Of a stretch of 52,047 bases of DNA, positions 1 to 8,563 are shown in pieces. The stretch comes from Spirochaetota bacterium (GTDB taxonomy: Bacteria > Spirochaetota > UBA4802 > UBA5550), in contig JAJRXZ010000073.1 in NCBI GenBank assembly GCA_024276015.1, positions 1-52,047 on the forward strand, in the 5' to 3' direction. Numbering within the stretch: the stretch's first letter is position 1; the number at the start of each line of letters is the position of its first letter. The notes under the pieces were generated by a model. The model was not told the origin of the DNA. It was given only the letters and a program-made list of their open reading frames with translations, and searched no databases. The translations under genes and the position numbers were made by a program.

Positions 1-1
1 C

Positions 2-187
2 AGGGCTCAAAAGAATATATCATATAAAAATAAAGAAATAAATATTTTAGAGAAATTTAAAATACTCTGCAACCGGTTAATTATCAGGACCTTTGATTTT
101 TACGGAGAATGGCCCGGTTTAGTTAACAAAAAGGTTAAACTAAAGAGTGAGAATATATCTCAAATGTGGGACAATATATTTTCCTGA
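2..187 (+). CDS. C-terminal fragment of an unknown protein (5' end outside window)
   Basis: A frame open from base 2 runs for 61 codons to a TGA at 185-187. The translation is lysine/asparagine rich and includes the stretch RTFDFYGEWPGLVNKKVKL, which I do not recognise. It is followed by an 80-base gap before the antiporter gene. Only the tail of the gene is present, so no function can be given. The other two forward frames close early. It could be a chance open frame, since 61 codons is short in AT-rich DNA, but the composition looks protein-like. Confidence 0.4.
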   Translation, partial: RAQKNISYKNKEINILEKFKILCNRLIIRTFDFYGEWPGLVNKKVKLKSENISQMWDNIFS

Positions 188-269
188 TCATAAATTCTTG
201 ACATTAAACAGCAATTTATATTTTGTGAGTTAAAATTTATTTACCTGAATTAACTATAAAAATATAGAG

Positions 270-1526
270 ATGTCAATATTCAGCATAATTGCTATTCTAA
301 TAACATTAACCGCTTTTTTCAGTTATATTAATCACAGGTTTATAAAATTGCCGGGATCAATCGGGTTGATGCTCATGTCCCTCACTGTTTCACTGGCATT
401 TATTATTTTAAAATATTTTAACATTCCTTTTGTCGGCGAAATTGGAAACTTTGTGAGGAATATACCTTTTCAGAAGGTGTTACTGGAAGGGATCCTGGGT
501 TTTCTCCTTTTCGCCGGCGCTCTTCATGTCAATATCAATGATCTTCTGGACAATAAAATAGAAATAGGTATATTTGCCACTTTTGGGGTTTTGCTTTCGA
601 CTGCTCTTGTGGGATATTTTATCTTTGCCTTATCCCATATCCTTGGCTTGTGACTTAGCTTAATATATTGTTTTCTTTTTGGAGCTTTGATCTCGCCCAC
701 GGACCCTATTGCGGTTCTGGGAATTCTGAAAAAAGCCAGAGCGCCAAAGGATCTTGAAATAAAAATTACCGGAGAGTCGCTTTTTAACGATGGAATAAGT
801 GTTGTTGTTTATATGGTGATCTATGAATTCATAAAATCAGCAAAGAGCAGCGGCATTTCGCCCGGAGCCGGTTATGTTTTCAAAATATTTATGTTTGAAG
901 CCGTAGGAGGGATCCTGTTCGGATTTCTTATAGGTTATATGGGATATATCTTTTTGAAGAGCATTGATTATTATGAAGTGGAAATACTTGTAACTCTTGC
1001 TGTTGTTGCCGGAGGGTACGCTTTGGCACAGGCCTTGCATATTTCAGGCCCTCTTGCCATGGTTATTGCGGGGCTTCTCATAGGCAACAGAGGAAGAAAA
1101 TTTGCAATGTCGGATGTAACGAGGGAACATCTTGATACATTCTGGCGGCTCATTGATGAGATACTGAATGCCCTTCTCTTTGTCCTTATCGGCCTTGAGG
1201 TTATGGTGCTGACTCTTAAAGGCATACATATTATTGCGGGTCTTATTGCCATACCTCTTGTTTTGCTGGCGAGGTTTATCAGTGTGGGATTCCCGGTGGG
1301 GATATTGAGAAAATGGAGAGATTATGCGCCTCGTGCAGTGTTAATAATCACATGGGGCGGATTAAGGGGCGGAATTTCTGTTGCTTTGGCCCTTTCCATA
1401 ACAGGCAATATTCTCAGCTCCCAGTGGGCCCGTGAAACCATATTAACAATGACATATATTGTTGTGGCCTTCTCAATTCTTGTACAGGGAATGACAATAA
1501 AAAAACTTATAACCTCAGGTAGTTGA
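270..1526 (+). pseudogene. CPA1/NhaP-type Na+/H+ antiporter interrupted by one in-frame UGA
   Basis: Read through the TGA at 651-653, this frame gives one 418-codon polytopic membrane protein, the normal length for a CPA1 (NhaP-type) sodium/proton antiporter. Family marks lie after the stop: SPTDPIAV (ion-site Asp near residue 145), GESLFNDG (Asn-Asp near 173-174) and GLRGGISVALAL near the C-terminus. The first part carries four or so membrane helices. UGA is codon 128, in the loop/helix before LIYCFLFGALISPTDP. Both sides stay in the same frame, so this is a substitution, not an indel. I see no convincing hairpin after the UGA that would support selenocysteine, and the site is not a redox position. 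It is either a recent nonsense mutation, an assembly error, or read through. As written, the first 127 residues alone cannot transport ions. No strong ribosome site precedes 270. Confidence 0.8.
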
Positions 1527-1548
1527 TGCTTCTGCAGGAGTTTATGGG

Positions 1549-2523
1549 TTACTTTTGTTTTACAGGAAATTTTTTAATGCCATTGTATTCTTTTTCTATA
1601 TACTCTGCTTTTTTTTCTAATTCTTCCGCTTTTTCAGCGTTGCCTGTATAATCGTAAATACGCGACAGCATATAGTAAGTTTCAAGGTTTTTGGGGTTCA
1701 GTTTTACTGCAGTTTCAAGGTTCTTTATGGCTTTATCAATATAATATTTGCGTTTACCTGAAAATTTTTTATTAAAGTAGATATGTGCAAGATATAGATA
1801 TACTTTTTCATAGTCGGGTTTAATGAACTTTAATTTTTCAAGATAATAAGCAGCCTTGGGATAGTTATTTAATTCTCTGTATATATTTGAAATTTTGAAA
1901 TATACATCCGGTGATGCGGGATTGATCTTGATCACTTTCTGATACAGAGAAACTGCTTTTTTAAGATTCCCTCTGTTTCTTTCCTTTTCTGCAAGATCAA
2001 AAAATTCTTCTGATTTTATTCTGCCTTTTATATAGCTGATTTGAAAATATTTTTCGGCATTTTTTTTATCATTCATCTTGATATAAAATCTCGAAATATT
2101 CAGGTTCGCAAAGATATGCCCGGGTTTTAATTTTAATGTTTCTCTGTAGTGCATGAAAGCCGGATCATTTTCTGAAAAGTATTCGTAAAGCGTGCCTATC
2201 TTATAATGGATTTCCGGTTGGTTATTATTGATTTTAAGAGACAAATTAAAATATTCCATTGCTTTCCGCCTGTTTTTTTTCAACAGATAAATTTCCGCAA
2301 GAATATTTGCAGCCTGATAAAGTTGAGGGTCTCTATCGAGCGCTTTGATCATGTTCAGGTGGGAATAATCTAACATCTCATGTTTAAACTGGAGGAGGCC
2401 TTTTCTGTAATAATGATCGGCTTTTCTGAAATATTCGGATTTTTGCGCATAGACATAATTATTGTAAATATTAAAAAGAAATATGTTGAATATTAGAATA
2501 AATAACAAATTATGTATTGACAT
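1549..2523 (-). CDS. Secreted or periplasmic tetratricopeptide-repeat protein
   Basis: 324 aa. A hydrophobic N-terminus of about 26 residues ending in YVYAQ looks like a signal peptide, so the protein is probably exported. The rest is a series of about seven to eight TPR units; motif residues such as EIHYKIGTLYEYF and PDVYFKISNIYRELNNYPKA show the usual small and aromatic spacing. TPR arrays are protein-binding scaffolds; the partner is unknown. The gene is convergent with the broken antiporter (22 bases between stops) and its start lies 37 bases from tRNA-Phe, which is transcribed in the opposite direction. No catalytic domain is visible. The ribosome site before the ATG is weak. Confidence 0.8.
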   Translation of the reverse strand: MSIHNLLFILIFNIFLFNIYNNYVYAQKSEYFRKADHYYRKGLLQFKHEMLDYSHLNMIKALDRDPQLYQAANILAEIYLLKKNRRKAMEYFNLSLKINNNQPEIHYKIGTLYEYFSENDPAFMHYRETLKLKPGHIFANLNISRFYIKMNDKKNAEKYFQISYIKGRIKSEEFFDLAEKERNRGNLKKAVSLYQKVIKINPASPDVYFKISNIYRELNNYPKAAYYLEKLKFIKPDYEKVYLYLAHIYFNKKFSGKRKYYIDKAIKNLETAVKLNPKNLETYYMLSRIYDYTGNAEKAEELEKKAEYIEKEYNGIKKFPVKQK

Positions 2524-2533
2524 ATTTGACAGC

Positions 2534-2539
2534 TATAAT
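2534..2539 (+). promoter_or_regulatory. -10 box (TATAAT) for tRNA-Phe
   Basis: A perfect TATAAT lies 21 bases before the first base of tRNA-Phe, the right distance for a start of transcription a few bases before the mature 5' end. The best matching -35 position (2511-2516) is poor. A TTGACA at 2526-2531 is too close to pair with it. Confidence 0.5.
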
Positions 2540-2560
2540 ACAAGTGTACCGTTTTTAAGT

Positions 2561-2633
<73 letters not shown>

Positions 2634-2765
2634 CATAAGTTTTTTAATAAGCCTTCAAACCATCAGAGTCCGGGATATAATTCTTAAATTTTCTGACATT
2701 AATATTTTTAGAAGCGACGATCTGAAACTGACGAATAGTAACTGTGAACCACAGTTTTAAATCCC

Positions 2766-2972
2766 TCATGAACCGCCGTAACCCAGCGTAACTTTATCGC
2801 CGTCAACAATGACCGGTACTATACGCTGTCCCTTTGAGAGTTTCAGCATTTCATCCAGTTTAGAATGCTCCTTTTTTACGTTTATATATTCCGCTCTGGA
2901 ACCGTATGCCCTCCTGGCATCTTCCGTATAGGGTCATCCGTTTTTTCCGTAGATTAAAATTTGATGGGACAT
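2766..2972 (-). CDS. Small glutaredoxin-like selenoprotein (UXX-star type), UGA = selenocysteine
   Basis: Not visible to a normal ORF finder. From ATG at 2972, with ribosome site GGAG six or so bases upstream, the frame meets TGA at codon 13 (2934-2936) and then runs to a second TGA at 2766-2768, giving 68 aa. The start reads MSHQILIYGKNG, then U, then PYTEDARRAYGSR. This is the glutaredoxin/thioredoxin-fold opening (beta strand, then the redox motif followed by Pro-Tyr) with the first redox Cys replaced by Sec and no second Cys. Further on, GQRIVPVIVDGDKVTLGYGG is the conserved cis-Pro and Gly-Gly end of small glutaredoxins. I believe NCBI family models call such proteins UXX-star (seleno)proteins; I could not check the match. 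The gene diverges from serS by 125 bases. Its likely role is thiol or peroxide redox chemistry in the cytoplasm. Confidence 0.85.
2898..2936 (-). promoter_or_regulatory. Bacterial SECIS-like hairpin directly after the selenocysteine UGA
   Basis: On the transcript, 13 bases after the UGA, ATGCC (2920-2916) pairs with GGCAT (2910-2906) around loop AGGAG. Below it GGAA (2925-2922) pairs with TTCC (2901-2898) with no bulge on the 5' side and an ACGG bulge on the 3' side. The apical loop starts 18 bases after the UGA and contains GG, in line with bacterial SECIS elements that bind SelB. The hairpin is inside the coding frame, as expected in bacteria. Confidence 0.65.
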
Positions 2973-3038
2973 GTTTTACTCCTATAAATTATTTTGATAA
3001 TATAACCCTGAACTGAAATCATGTATACCTTTAACATC

Positions 3039-3066
3039 TTGACAAATTATAATGCAAGCATAATTT
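3039..3066 (+). promoter_or_regulatory. Sigma-70-type promoter for serS
   Basis: TTGACA at 3039-3044 and TAATTT at 3061-3066 with a 16-base spacer. Transcription would start near 3073, which leaves almost no leader for the upstream ATG at 3080 and favours the ATG at 3098 as the serS start. Confidence 0.55.
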
Positions 3067-3097
3067 TGCATTTAAAAAGATGCCGGAGCAGACCGAG

Positions 3098-4372
3098 ATG
3101 ATAGACCCAAAACTGATTCGAGAAGATATTGAAGGATTAAAGAAACTTTTGATCAGAAGAAATATGGAAGGTGTCATTGATATTGAATACTTTAAAAAAA
3201 TTTCGGATGAGAGAAGAAAACTGAAATCCGGATCGGATGAATTGAGGGGGAAGAGAAATAAAATTTCAAAAGAGATCGGCAGAAAGAAATCGAAAGGCGA
3301 AAATGCCGATGAATTGATGAGTGAGGTTCAGAAAATATCGGAAAGTATAAAAGAGTTGGATCACAAAATAAACCTTCTTGACGAGAAGTATAGAGAGCTT
3401 CACCTTTCCATGCCCAATATTCTTGATGCCGCTGTTCCTGATGGGAAGGATGAAAATGATAATGTTGAAGTGAGAGTATGGGGCGAGAAGCGTAAATTCT
3501 CCTTTGAGCCGAAACCTCATTATGAGATAGGCACCGAGTCGGGGATTCTTGACTTTGAAAGGGGAGTTAAAATATCAGGCTCCAGATTCTATGTTTATAG
3601 GGGGCTTGCTGCCAGACTTGAAAGGGCATTGATAAATTTTATGCTGGATCTTCATACGGGGGAGCATGGATATACGGAAGTATTCGGGCCCTTTATTGTA
3701 AATGACGAAAGCATGACTGCAACGGGACAGTTCCCCAAATTTAAGGATGAGTATTACAGAATGGAAAGGGACGGCCTGTCGCTTATTCCAACTGCCGAAG
3801 TAACACTGACAAATCTGTACAGGGATGAAATTCTGGATGGAGACGATCTGCCTATAAATGTAACAATGCAGTCTGCATGTTTCAGAAGAGAAGCCGGAGC
3901 AGCGGGAAAGGATACCAGAGGACTTGTAAGAGTTCATCAGTTCCAGAAAGTGGAACTGGTTAAGTTTGTGACTCCGGAGTCTTCATTTGACGAGCTTGAA
4001 AAACTCTTGTCTCATGCGGAGGAAGTCCTTAAACGTCTTGATCTTCACTACAGAGTAGTGCTCCTTTCCAGCGGTGATACTTCTGCATCTTCGGCAAAAA
4101 CATATGATATTGAAGTATGGATGCCGGGCCTGAACCGTTATCTTGAGATATCTTCATGTTCGAATTTTGTCGATTATCAGGCCAGAAGGGCAAGGATCAG
4201 GTACAGAAAAGCCAAAGGTGAGAAACCTGCATATCTCCATACACTGAACGGGTCCGGGCTTGCTGCCGGAAGAACACTTGCTGCCGTAATGGAAAATTAT
4301 CAGAATGAAGACGGGTCGATAACAATTCCCTCTGTGCTTAGATCCTACATGAGATATGCCGATCGTCATTGA
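3098..4372 (+). CDS. serS: Seryl-tRNA synthetase
   Basis: Charges tRNA-Ser with serine (class II synthetase, cytoplasmic dimer); in bacteria the same enzyme also charges tRNA-Sec, which fits the selenoprotein next door. The N-terminal part (about residues 25-105) is the long antiparallel coiled-coil tRNA arm. The catalytic core shows motif 2 ([20 protein letters not shown]) and motif 3 ([19 protein letters not shown]), with [14 protein letters not shown] between them. I chose ATG 3098 because [10 protein letters not shown] matches the usual family start, a GGAG lies 11 bases upstream, and the promoter is too close to the ATG at 3080. The product is then 424 aa, normal for the family. Confidence 0.96.
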   Translation: MIDPKLIREDIEGLKKLLIRRNMEGVIDIEYFKKISDERRKLKSGSDELRGKRNKISKEIGRKKSKGENADELMSEVQKISESIKELDHKINLLDEKYRELHLSMPNILDAAVPDGKDENDNVEVRVWGEKRKFSFEPKPHYEIGTESGILDFERGVKISGSRFYVYRGLAARLERALINFMLDLHTGEHGYTEVFGPFIVNDESMTATGQFPKFKDEYYRMERDGLSLIPTAEVTLTNLYRDEILDGDDLPINVTMQSACFRREAGAAGKDTRGLVRVHQFQKVELVKFVTPESSFDELEKLLSHAEEVLKRLDLHYRVVLLSSGDTSASSAKTYDIEVWMPGLNRYLEISSCSNFVDYQARRARIRYRKAKGEKPAYLHTLNGSGLAAGRTLAAVMENYQNEDGSITIPSVLRSYMRYADRH

Positions 4373-4445
4373 AAGTTTCCATATTAAATGGTTCGCAAAA
4401 TTCTTAATTTTAAGTGAATCTGAGTAAAAGGTCCTTTGTGAATTA

Positions 4446-5438
4446 ATGATTGATATAGCATTACAAGATCCGGACTGGATTTTAATTAGGCAGGTTCTTT
4501 CTCTTTCCCTGTTAAAAAACAGAAGCGTAAGAATTATCGGGGGCGGCAGATTTATACGTGAAAATATTGCATATAAACCCGTAATTGATGATTTTATTAA
4601 TATCTTTCAAAAATTTAAAGCCGGTGAAATTATAATTGATGAAGAGTGCATAACCTGTAATTCCCAATGGCCCGGCTTCGGGATCTTCAATATTGAATCG
4701 GGCAAATACTCGTCAATTACTGAGATCATTCTTCTGTTGCTGCCTCTTTTACTCAGTTACGATTTCAGATCTGTTCTGAATATCCGGGGAGTTACAAATT
4801 CTCCTCTCTCATATACAGGTTCTTTTCTCAGTGAGACTTTTTTTTCAATTCTTGAAGGAGCGGGCCTCTTTGCCGGCTATGTTTTGAAGAGGTACGGTTT
4901 TTACGGGTCCGGAGGAGGCGAGGTTGAAGTGAGAGTTTATCCTGCCGAACCGGCAGTTGCCGAGAATATTTTTGCAAATGATCAATTAAGTATTTCAGGG
5001 GCAAGAATTATTATCTCCGGCCTGAGTCCGGCCGTTGCAAAGAGGCAAAGAGATCTTTTATCGGAAAAACTTCATATTGACGAAAAAAAGATATGCACTA
5101 TTGAGGTTCTCGATTCCGACGGTATGGGAAATTCGGTGCAGATCTTCATTGAGTCAGGAGAAAAGATCAATCTTTTCCCGCTGAGGTTCGTCCTTTATAG
5201 AGAGATGGCCGCATACAACTGCGCAGGAGATCTGATCTTTGATGAAAATGAAAATTTTAAATTGTTGGAAGAACTTGCAAAAGAAACCGACAGGCTGATC
5301 AACCGTTTATCCATACCCGAATATATTTTGAGGGAGTATCTGATATATCTGTTTTTAACCGGGAATGAAGTCCTTTTTAACACAGACACTGAAAGATTGA
5401 GAGCAACTCTTAGTATATTGAGACCCTTTTTTCAATGA
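4446..5438 (+). CDS. Divergent RNA 3'-phosphate cyclase-like (RtcA-fold) protein, key residues lost
   Basis: 330 aa. The overall pattern follows RtcA: LIRQVLSLSLLKNRSVRI near the start, a Gly-rich YGFYGSGGGEVEVRVYP near residue 160, and long alternating strands and helices. RtcA makes 2',3'-cyclic phosphate ends on RNA using ATP and a catalytic His near the C-terminus. Here the N-terminal Glu-Gly-Gly-Gly-Gln segment reads DPDW, and the C-terminal region (FNTDTERLRATLSILRPFF) has no His where the adenylated His is expected. So the fold is probably kept but adenylyl transfer is doubtful. It sits 73 bases after serS on the same strand. No RtcB is nearby. It could be a structural or RNA-binding paralogue. 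Confidence 0.65.
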   Translation: MIDIALQDPDWILIRQVLSLSLLKNRSVRIIGGGRFIRENIAYKPVIDDFINIFQKFKAGEIIIDEECITCNSQWPGFGIFNIESGKYSSITEIILLLLPLLLSYDFRSVLNIRGVTNSPLSYTGSFLSETFFSILEGAGLFAGYVLKRYGFYGSGGGEVEVRVYPAEPAVAENIFANDQLSISGARIIISGLSPAVAKRQRDLLSEKLHIDEKKICTIEVLDSDGMGNSVQIFIESGEKINLFPLRFVLYREMAAYNCAGDLIFDENENFKLLEELAKETDRLINRLSIPEYILREYLIYLFLTGNEVLFNTDTERLRATLSILRPFFQ

Positions 5439-5639
5439 AATGCGCCTTTTGGAAAAGACGCTGTATCCTCTCTGTAATGTCTCCGGTCTGAAAATTTACA
5501 AAAATACAAATCTGTTTGATATAAATATTGACAGATTATACGGAATCTGTTACCGGTTCTTTATTGTCAGGATAAACTGATTTTATGTGTCACTCTTACT
5601 GAACATTAAATCATTTTACCATTAAGGGAGCGTGATTTT

Positions 5640-5990
5640 ATGAAGAGTGATAATTCCAACCCATGTCTTAGCTGCGGCGCCTGTTGTGCCCTTTACAGGG
5701 TAACTTTTCTCAGCTCCAATAGAAATCCTTCACAGCATGAGAATATCCCGCCTCAAATGTTGATCAAAGCTCCTTCAGGTTGTACGGCTATGAAAGGCAC
5801 TTATAGCGCGCATCCCAGATGTGCAGCGCTTGAGGGGATTATAGGCATATCCGTAAAATGTCTTATATATTTTAAAAGACCTCCTCCATGCAGGGATTTT
5901 AAAATATCCTGGGAGGACGGAATTGAAAATGAGAGATGCGATAATGCCAGAGATTTCTGGAAATTATCTCCTCTGACCTCTTCTCTTTAA
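5640..5990 (+). CDS. YkgJ-family cysteine-cluster protein
   Basis: 116 aa, with nine cysteines at about 9, 12, 15, 16, 48, 61, 74, 84 and 100. The pattern CxxCGACC, then GCTAMKGT, PRCAALEG, CLIYFKRPPPCRDF and CDNARDFW is that of the YkgJ/UPF0153 family, thought to bind zinc or iron (metal assignment is from family description, not proven here). Length is normal for the short members. Ribosome site GGGAG lies about 10 bases before the ATG. Monocistronic; downstream is a 267-base gap with only an inverted repeat and a promoter for the next gene. Confidence 0.85.
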   Translation: MKSDNSNPCLSCGACCALYRVTFLSSNRNPSQHENIPPQMLIKAPSGCTAMKGTYSAHPRCAALEGIIGISVKCLIYFKRPPPCRDFKISWEDGIENERCDNARDFWKLSPLTSSL

Positions 5991-6047
5991 TAGTAAAACC
6001 ATATAACAAGTGCATAGTATAATTAGAGCTTTTTCTAGAAGTCTTAA

Positions 6048-6090
6048 GTAATATTCCCTATACAAGATAGCATTAAGTATGGGATATTAC
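6048..6090. repeat. Imperfect inverted repeat between the YkgJ and lipoprotein genes
   Basis: GTAATAT..CC.TA (from 6048) is mirrored by TATGGGATATTAC (to 6090) around an 18-base or so loop. There is no T-run after it, so it is a weak terminator candidate for either strand. The rest of 5991-6257 is AT-rich and shows nothing else except the promoter at 6204. Confidence 0.35.
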
Positions 6091-6203
6091 TCGTTATGTG
6101 ACTGTTAGAAACGGCAGTTTTAAATTCATATATTCAGCTGAATGATTGGAACGGACTCGTTTTATAAAAATATTTAAATTTTTTTGTTACATTAAAAATT
6201 AAC

Positions 6204-6233
6204 TTGACTATCTAAATTGAGTATTTTTATTTT
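6204..6233 (+). promoter_or_regulatory. Sigma-70-type promoter for the lipoprotein gene
   Basis: TTGACT at 6204-6209 and TATTTT at 6228-6233 with an 18-base spacer, 24 bases before the start codon. A strong AGGAGG ribosome site lies between (6248-6253). Confidence 0.45.
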
Positions 6234-6257
6234 TGGGAAAAATTTCAGGAGGTTTTT

Positions 6258-6935
6258 ATGAAAACAAAAATTAATAATATTTTCTTTTCAGTGTTGTTTT
6301 TACTTGTGTCAGGTTGTACATCGTATAATATAAAATATCCCGATAACCTGAAAAAAACTACAATTAATGCATCGTTATATATTCCAGCTTTACCAGCCAA
6401 TCAAACAATGCAATACCCTGGAGGGCTTGCTTCTGCATTTTATGCAGGAACTTTTGAAAATACCATTAATACATCTTATAGTCAGGTTGACCTTAAAAAA
6501 ATGTTTATAACTGAATTTTCAAAAGTACCGGCTGAAAAGCAAAAACTGGTGAAATTGGTTATAGATGAAAATGTACAAAAAATATCTATTCCGTCCGGGA
6601 CTCCCTCAGCTGAAGAATTAAAGAAGAATCCATATTTATCTAAATACCAATTTGATAAAGTAAGAGATAAAATTAATACACCGTATTTATTCGAATTAAA
6701 AGTTTTGCAGTGGGGACACAATGGAAAAAAAGCAGCATCACAGATTAAATATAATGCAGCTCTATATGATTGTAAAACAGGTGATGTAATATGGGCGAAA
6801 CATAATACGACAATGGAGACCACATCTCTATTATCCAATAATGTTAGCTTTAATAAAGAAAAAGCAACTGAATATTTGCATGTAACTGTAAAGAAAATTG
6901 TAGAAGAATGTATAGAAAGTATTAATAAAAAATAA
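6258..6935 (+). CDS. Predicted lipoprotein of unknown function
   Basis: 225 aa. A positively charged start, a hydrophobic stretch and the lipobox LVSGC (Cys near residue 20) mark a lipoprotein signal, so it is likely anchored in a membrane facing the periplasm. The mature part has no motif I recognise; it includes a region about AALYDCKTGDVIWAKHNTT that resembles beta-rich periplasmic lipoproteins with a Trp-containing strand near the end. It has a strong ribosome site, its own promoter and a very strong terminator downstream, so it is a single-gene unit. Its base use is more AT-rich than its neighbours, which may mean recent transfer or weak selection. Confidence 0.75.
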   Translation: MKTKINNIFFSVLFLLVSGCTSYNIKYPDNLKKTTINASLYIPALPANQTMQYPGGLASAFYAGTFENTINTSYSQVDLKKMFITEFSKVPAEKQKLVKLVIDENVQKISIPSGTPSAEELKKNPYLSKYQFDKVRDKINTPYLFELKVLQWGHNGKKAASQIKYNAALYDCKTGDVIWAKHNTTMETTSLLSNNVSFNKEKATEYLHVTVKKIVEECIESINKK

Positions 6936-7088
6936 TAATGGTGCGATTATTATAAACGAAATCATTTTGAATAAATATCAAATCTTACTATTATATTATT
7001 CAACTTGATATAGGAAATTACAATATTGAAAAGTGGAAGAAGCGTATAACATGCGTATTGTATAAACAGTAATATACTGAAGTGTACC

Positions 7089-7128
7089 AAATAAAAGTAG
7101 ATTATAGTAATAATCTACTTTTATTTTT
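7089..7128. terminator. Strong intrinsic terminator, possibly two-way
   Basis: Perfect 17-bp inverted repeat: 7089-7105 with 7110-7126 around the 4-base loop AGTA, followed by a T-run on the plus strand (7124-7128) and preceded by an A-run that serves the minus strand. It can end the lipoprotein transcript and the leftward CapA transcript (stop at 7223). The rest of 6936-7222 shows nothing else clear. Confidence 0.8.
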
Positions 7129-7222
7129 ATATATAGAAAATCAAGATAAATGGTCCTTAATATTCGGCACAAAAGGATGTAACAGTATGATATTGGTATT
7201 TTAGTATTCTGGTGTGCACCTT

Positions 7223-8431
7223 TTATGATTTACTTTTACTATGTTCAATTATTTTAATTTCATCAATTTTCTGATTTCGAAAAATTATTTTTTTTATTGT
7301 CTCAATTTTGTTGAGCAAAGATTTCAATTTTCTTTTTGTCCTTTTATCCTGCTTTTCCCCTTCTTCGCTTTTAAGAGAATTTATCAAATCAGGGATAGAA
7401 ACTGTCTGTATTATTCTTTTCTTTTTCCAGTGACGGTTTCTGTTGACAGTAGTTATTGGTAAGAGTTTGAACCGGCTTTTTAAACTGTTTTTATTTTCAG
7501 TAAGAATTAAAGTTACAATAACAGAATCCCGTGTGCTGATTGAAATTCTGTTTTTTCCCGATCTTATAATACTGCCCTGATTTGATATAAAATTGCCGAG
7601 GCTGTAAAAAATATAGCATTCTCTTTTATCTTTTGAGATGATTTTTTCTGCTTTCTGGAGTATATGGGGGTGGTGGCGTATAATTAAATCCACTCCGGAA
7701 TTTATATATTCCTTGAGAAGCCTAATGTCTTTTTTTAAAGGAACCGGTGAATATTCTTTTCCCGAATGAACGATCATTATCAGATAGCGGCACTTCTTTT
7801 TAATGCTGACAATATCTTGTATTACATTTTTTTTATTATATAACCTGTTTATGTAAAAACCCTTCTGTTTTTTTGGAACCTTATAGTTTAAGTAGCCGGA
7901 ATATGCAATAAATCCTATTTTAATGCCGTCTATATTTTTTATAAGTCCTGATCTTGCCGAAGATTCATCTGAGTTCACACCGATAAAATCCATATTGTAT
8001 TTGTTCAAATAATGCAGGGTATTTTTTATTCCTTTAATTCCCTGGTCAAGAATATGGTTATTGGCAATGGATACCATGGTAAAACCCGATTTTTTTAGTG
8101 CAGGTATTACATCGGGATAGCAATTAAATATCCACGGGACGCTCTTAAAAGGCGGTGACACAGGAAATTCCATGTTGCCAACGGTTATATGAGATGCGGA
8201 GAGGTGTTTCTTTATCCTGCTGAAAAGAAAGTCGTACCCTTTATTGTTAATAGATCTTTTATCCGGGGATAGAATATTATTATCTCTGGCAGACCTTCTT
8301 ACAGGCAGATGCATTATAATATCTCCTGTGAAAGAGATTTTGATTTGCTTTTTCCGGCTTTTCGGAGCAGAATAGCATTGTATGTTTAATATAAAAATCA
8401 GTATAAATATAATGTATTTTTTTACCTGCAT
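7223..8431 (-). CDS. CapA-family (poly-gamma-glutamate synthesis-type) metallophosphatase-like protein
   Basis: 402 aa, exported by an N-terminal hydrophobic segment (residues 5-20 or so). The core is the PGA_cap calcineurin-like fold: ISFTGDIIMH (Asp near 37), VGNMEFP, SIANNHILDQG (Asn-Asn-His near 124-126), IVHSGKEY, RHHPHILQ and YSLGNFI, all in family order, so the metal site looks intact. Family members take part in capsule polymer synthesis or act as phosphatases; no other capsule gene is present here, so the substrate is unknown. The Lys/Arg-rich tail (about 345-402) is extra. The start faces the next gene across a 130-base divergent region. Confidence 0.85.
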   Translation of the reverse strand: MQVKKYIIFILIFILNIQCYSAPKSRKKQIKISFTGDIIMHLPVRRSARDNNILSPDKRSINNKGYDFLFSRIKKHLSASHITVGNMEFPVSPPFKSVPWIFNCYPDVIPALKKSGFTMVSIANNHILDQGIKGIKNTLHYLNKYNMDFIGVNSDESSARSGLIKNIDGIKIGFIAYSGYLNYKVPKKQKGFYINRLYNKKNVIQDIVSIKKKCRYLIMIVHSGKEYSPVPLKKDIRLLKEYINSGVDLIIRHHPHILQKAEKIISKDKRECYIFYSLGNFISNQGSIIRSGKNRISISTRDSVIVTLILTENKNSLKSRFKLLPITTVNRNRHWKKKRIIQTVSIPDLINSLKSEEGEKQDKRTKRKLKSLLNKIETIKKIIFRNQKIDEIKIIEHSKSKS

Positions 8432-8563
8432 TCTACTTTATGATTGATTTAAGATTTATATAGACAGAAATTGTAATCTCTATATGTCAAGAAATTTAAT
8501 TGTTGCATAAATTTAACACTGGTTTATTTCATCAATTAATTCTAATTGCAGAAGGATATTAAT

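Noticed and set aside
651-700. UGA in the antiporter as selenocysteine
   Set aside because: No stable hairpin lies just after the UGA, and the site is in a membrane transport segment without redox chemistry.
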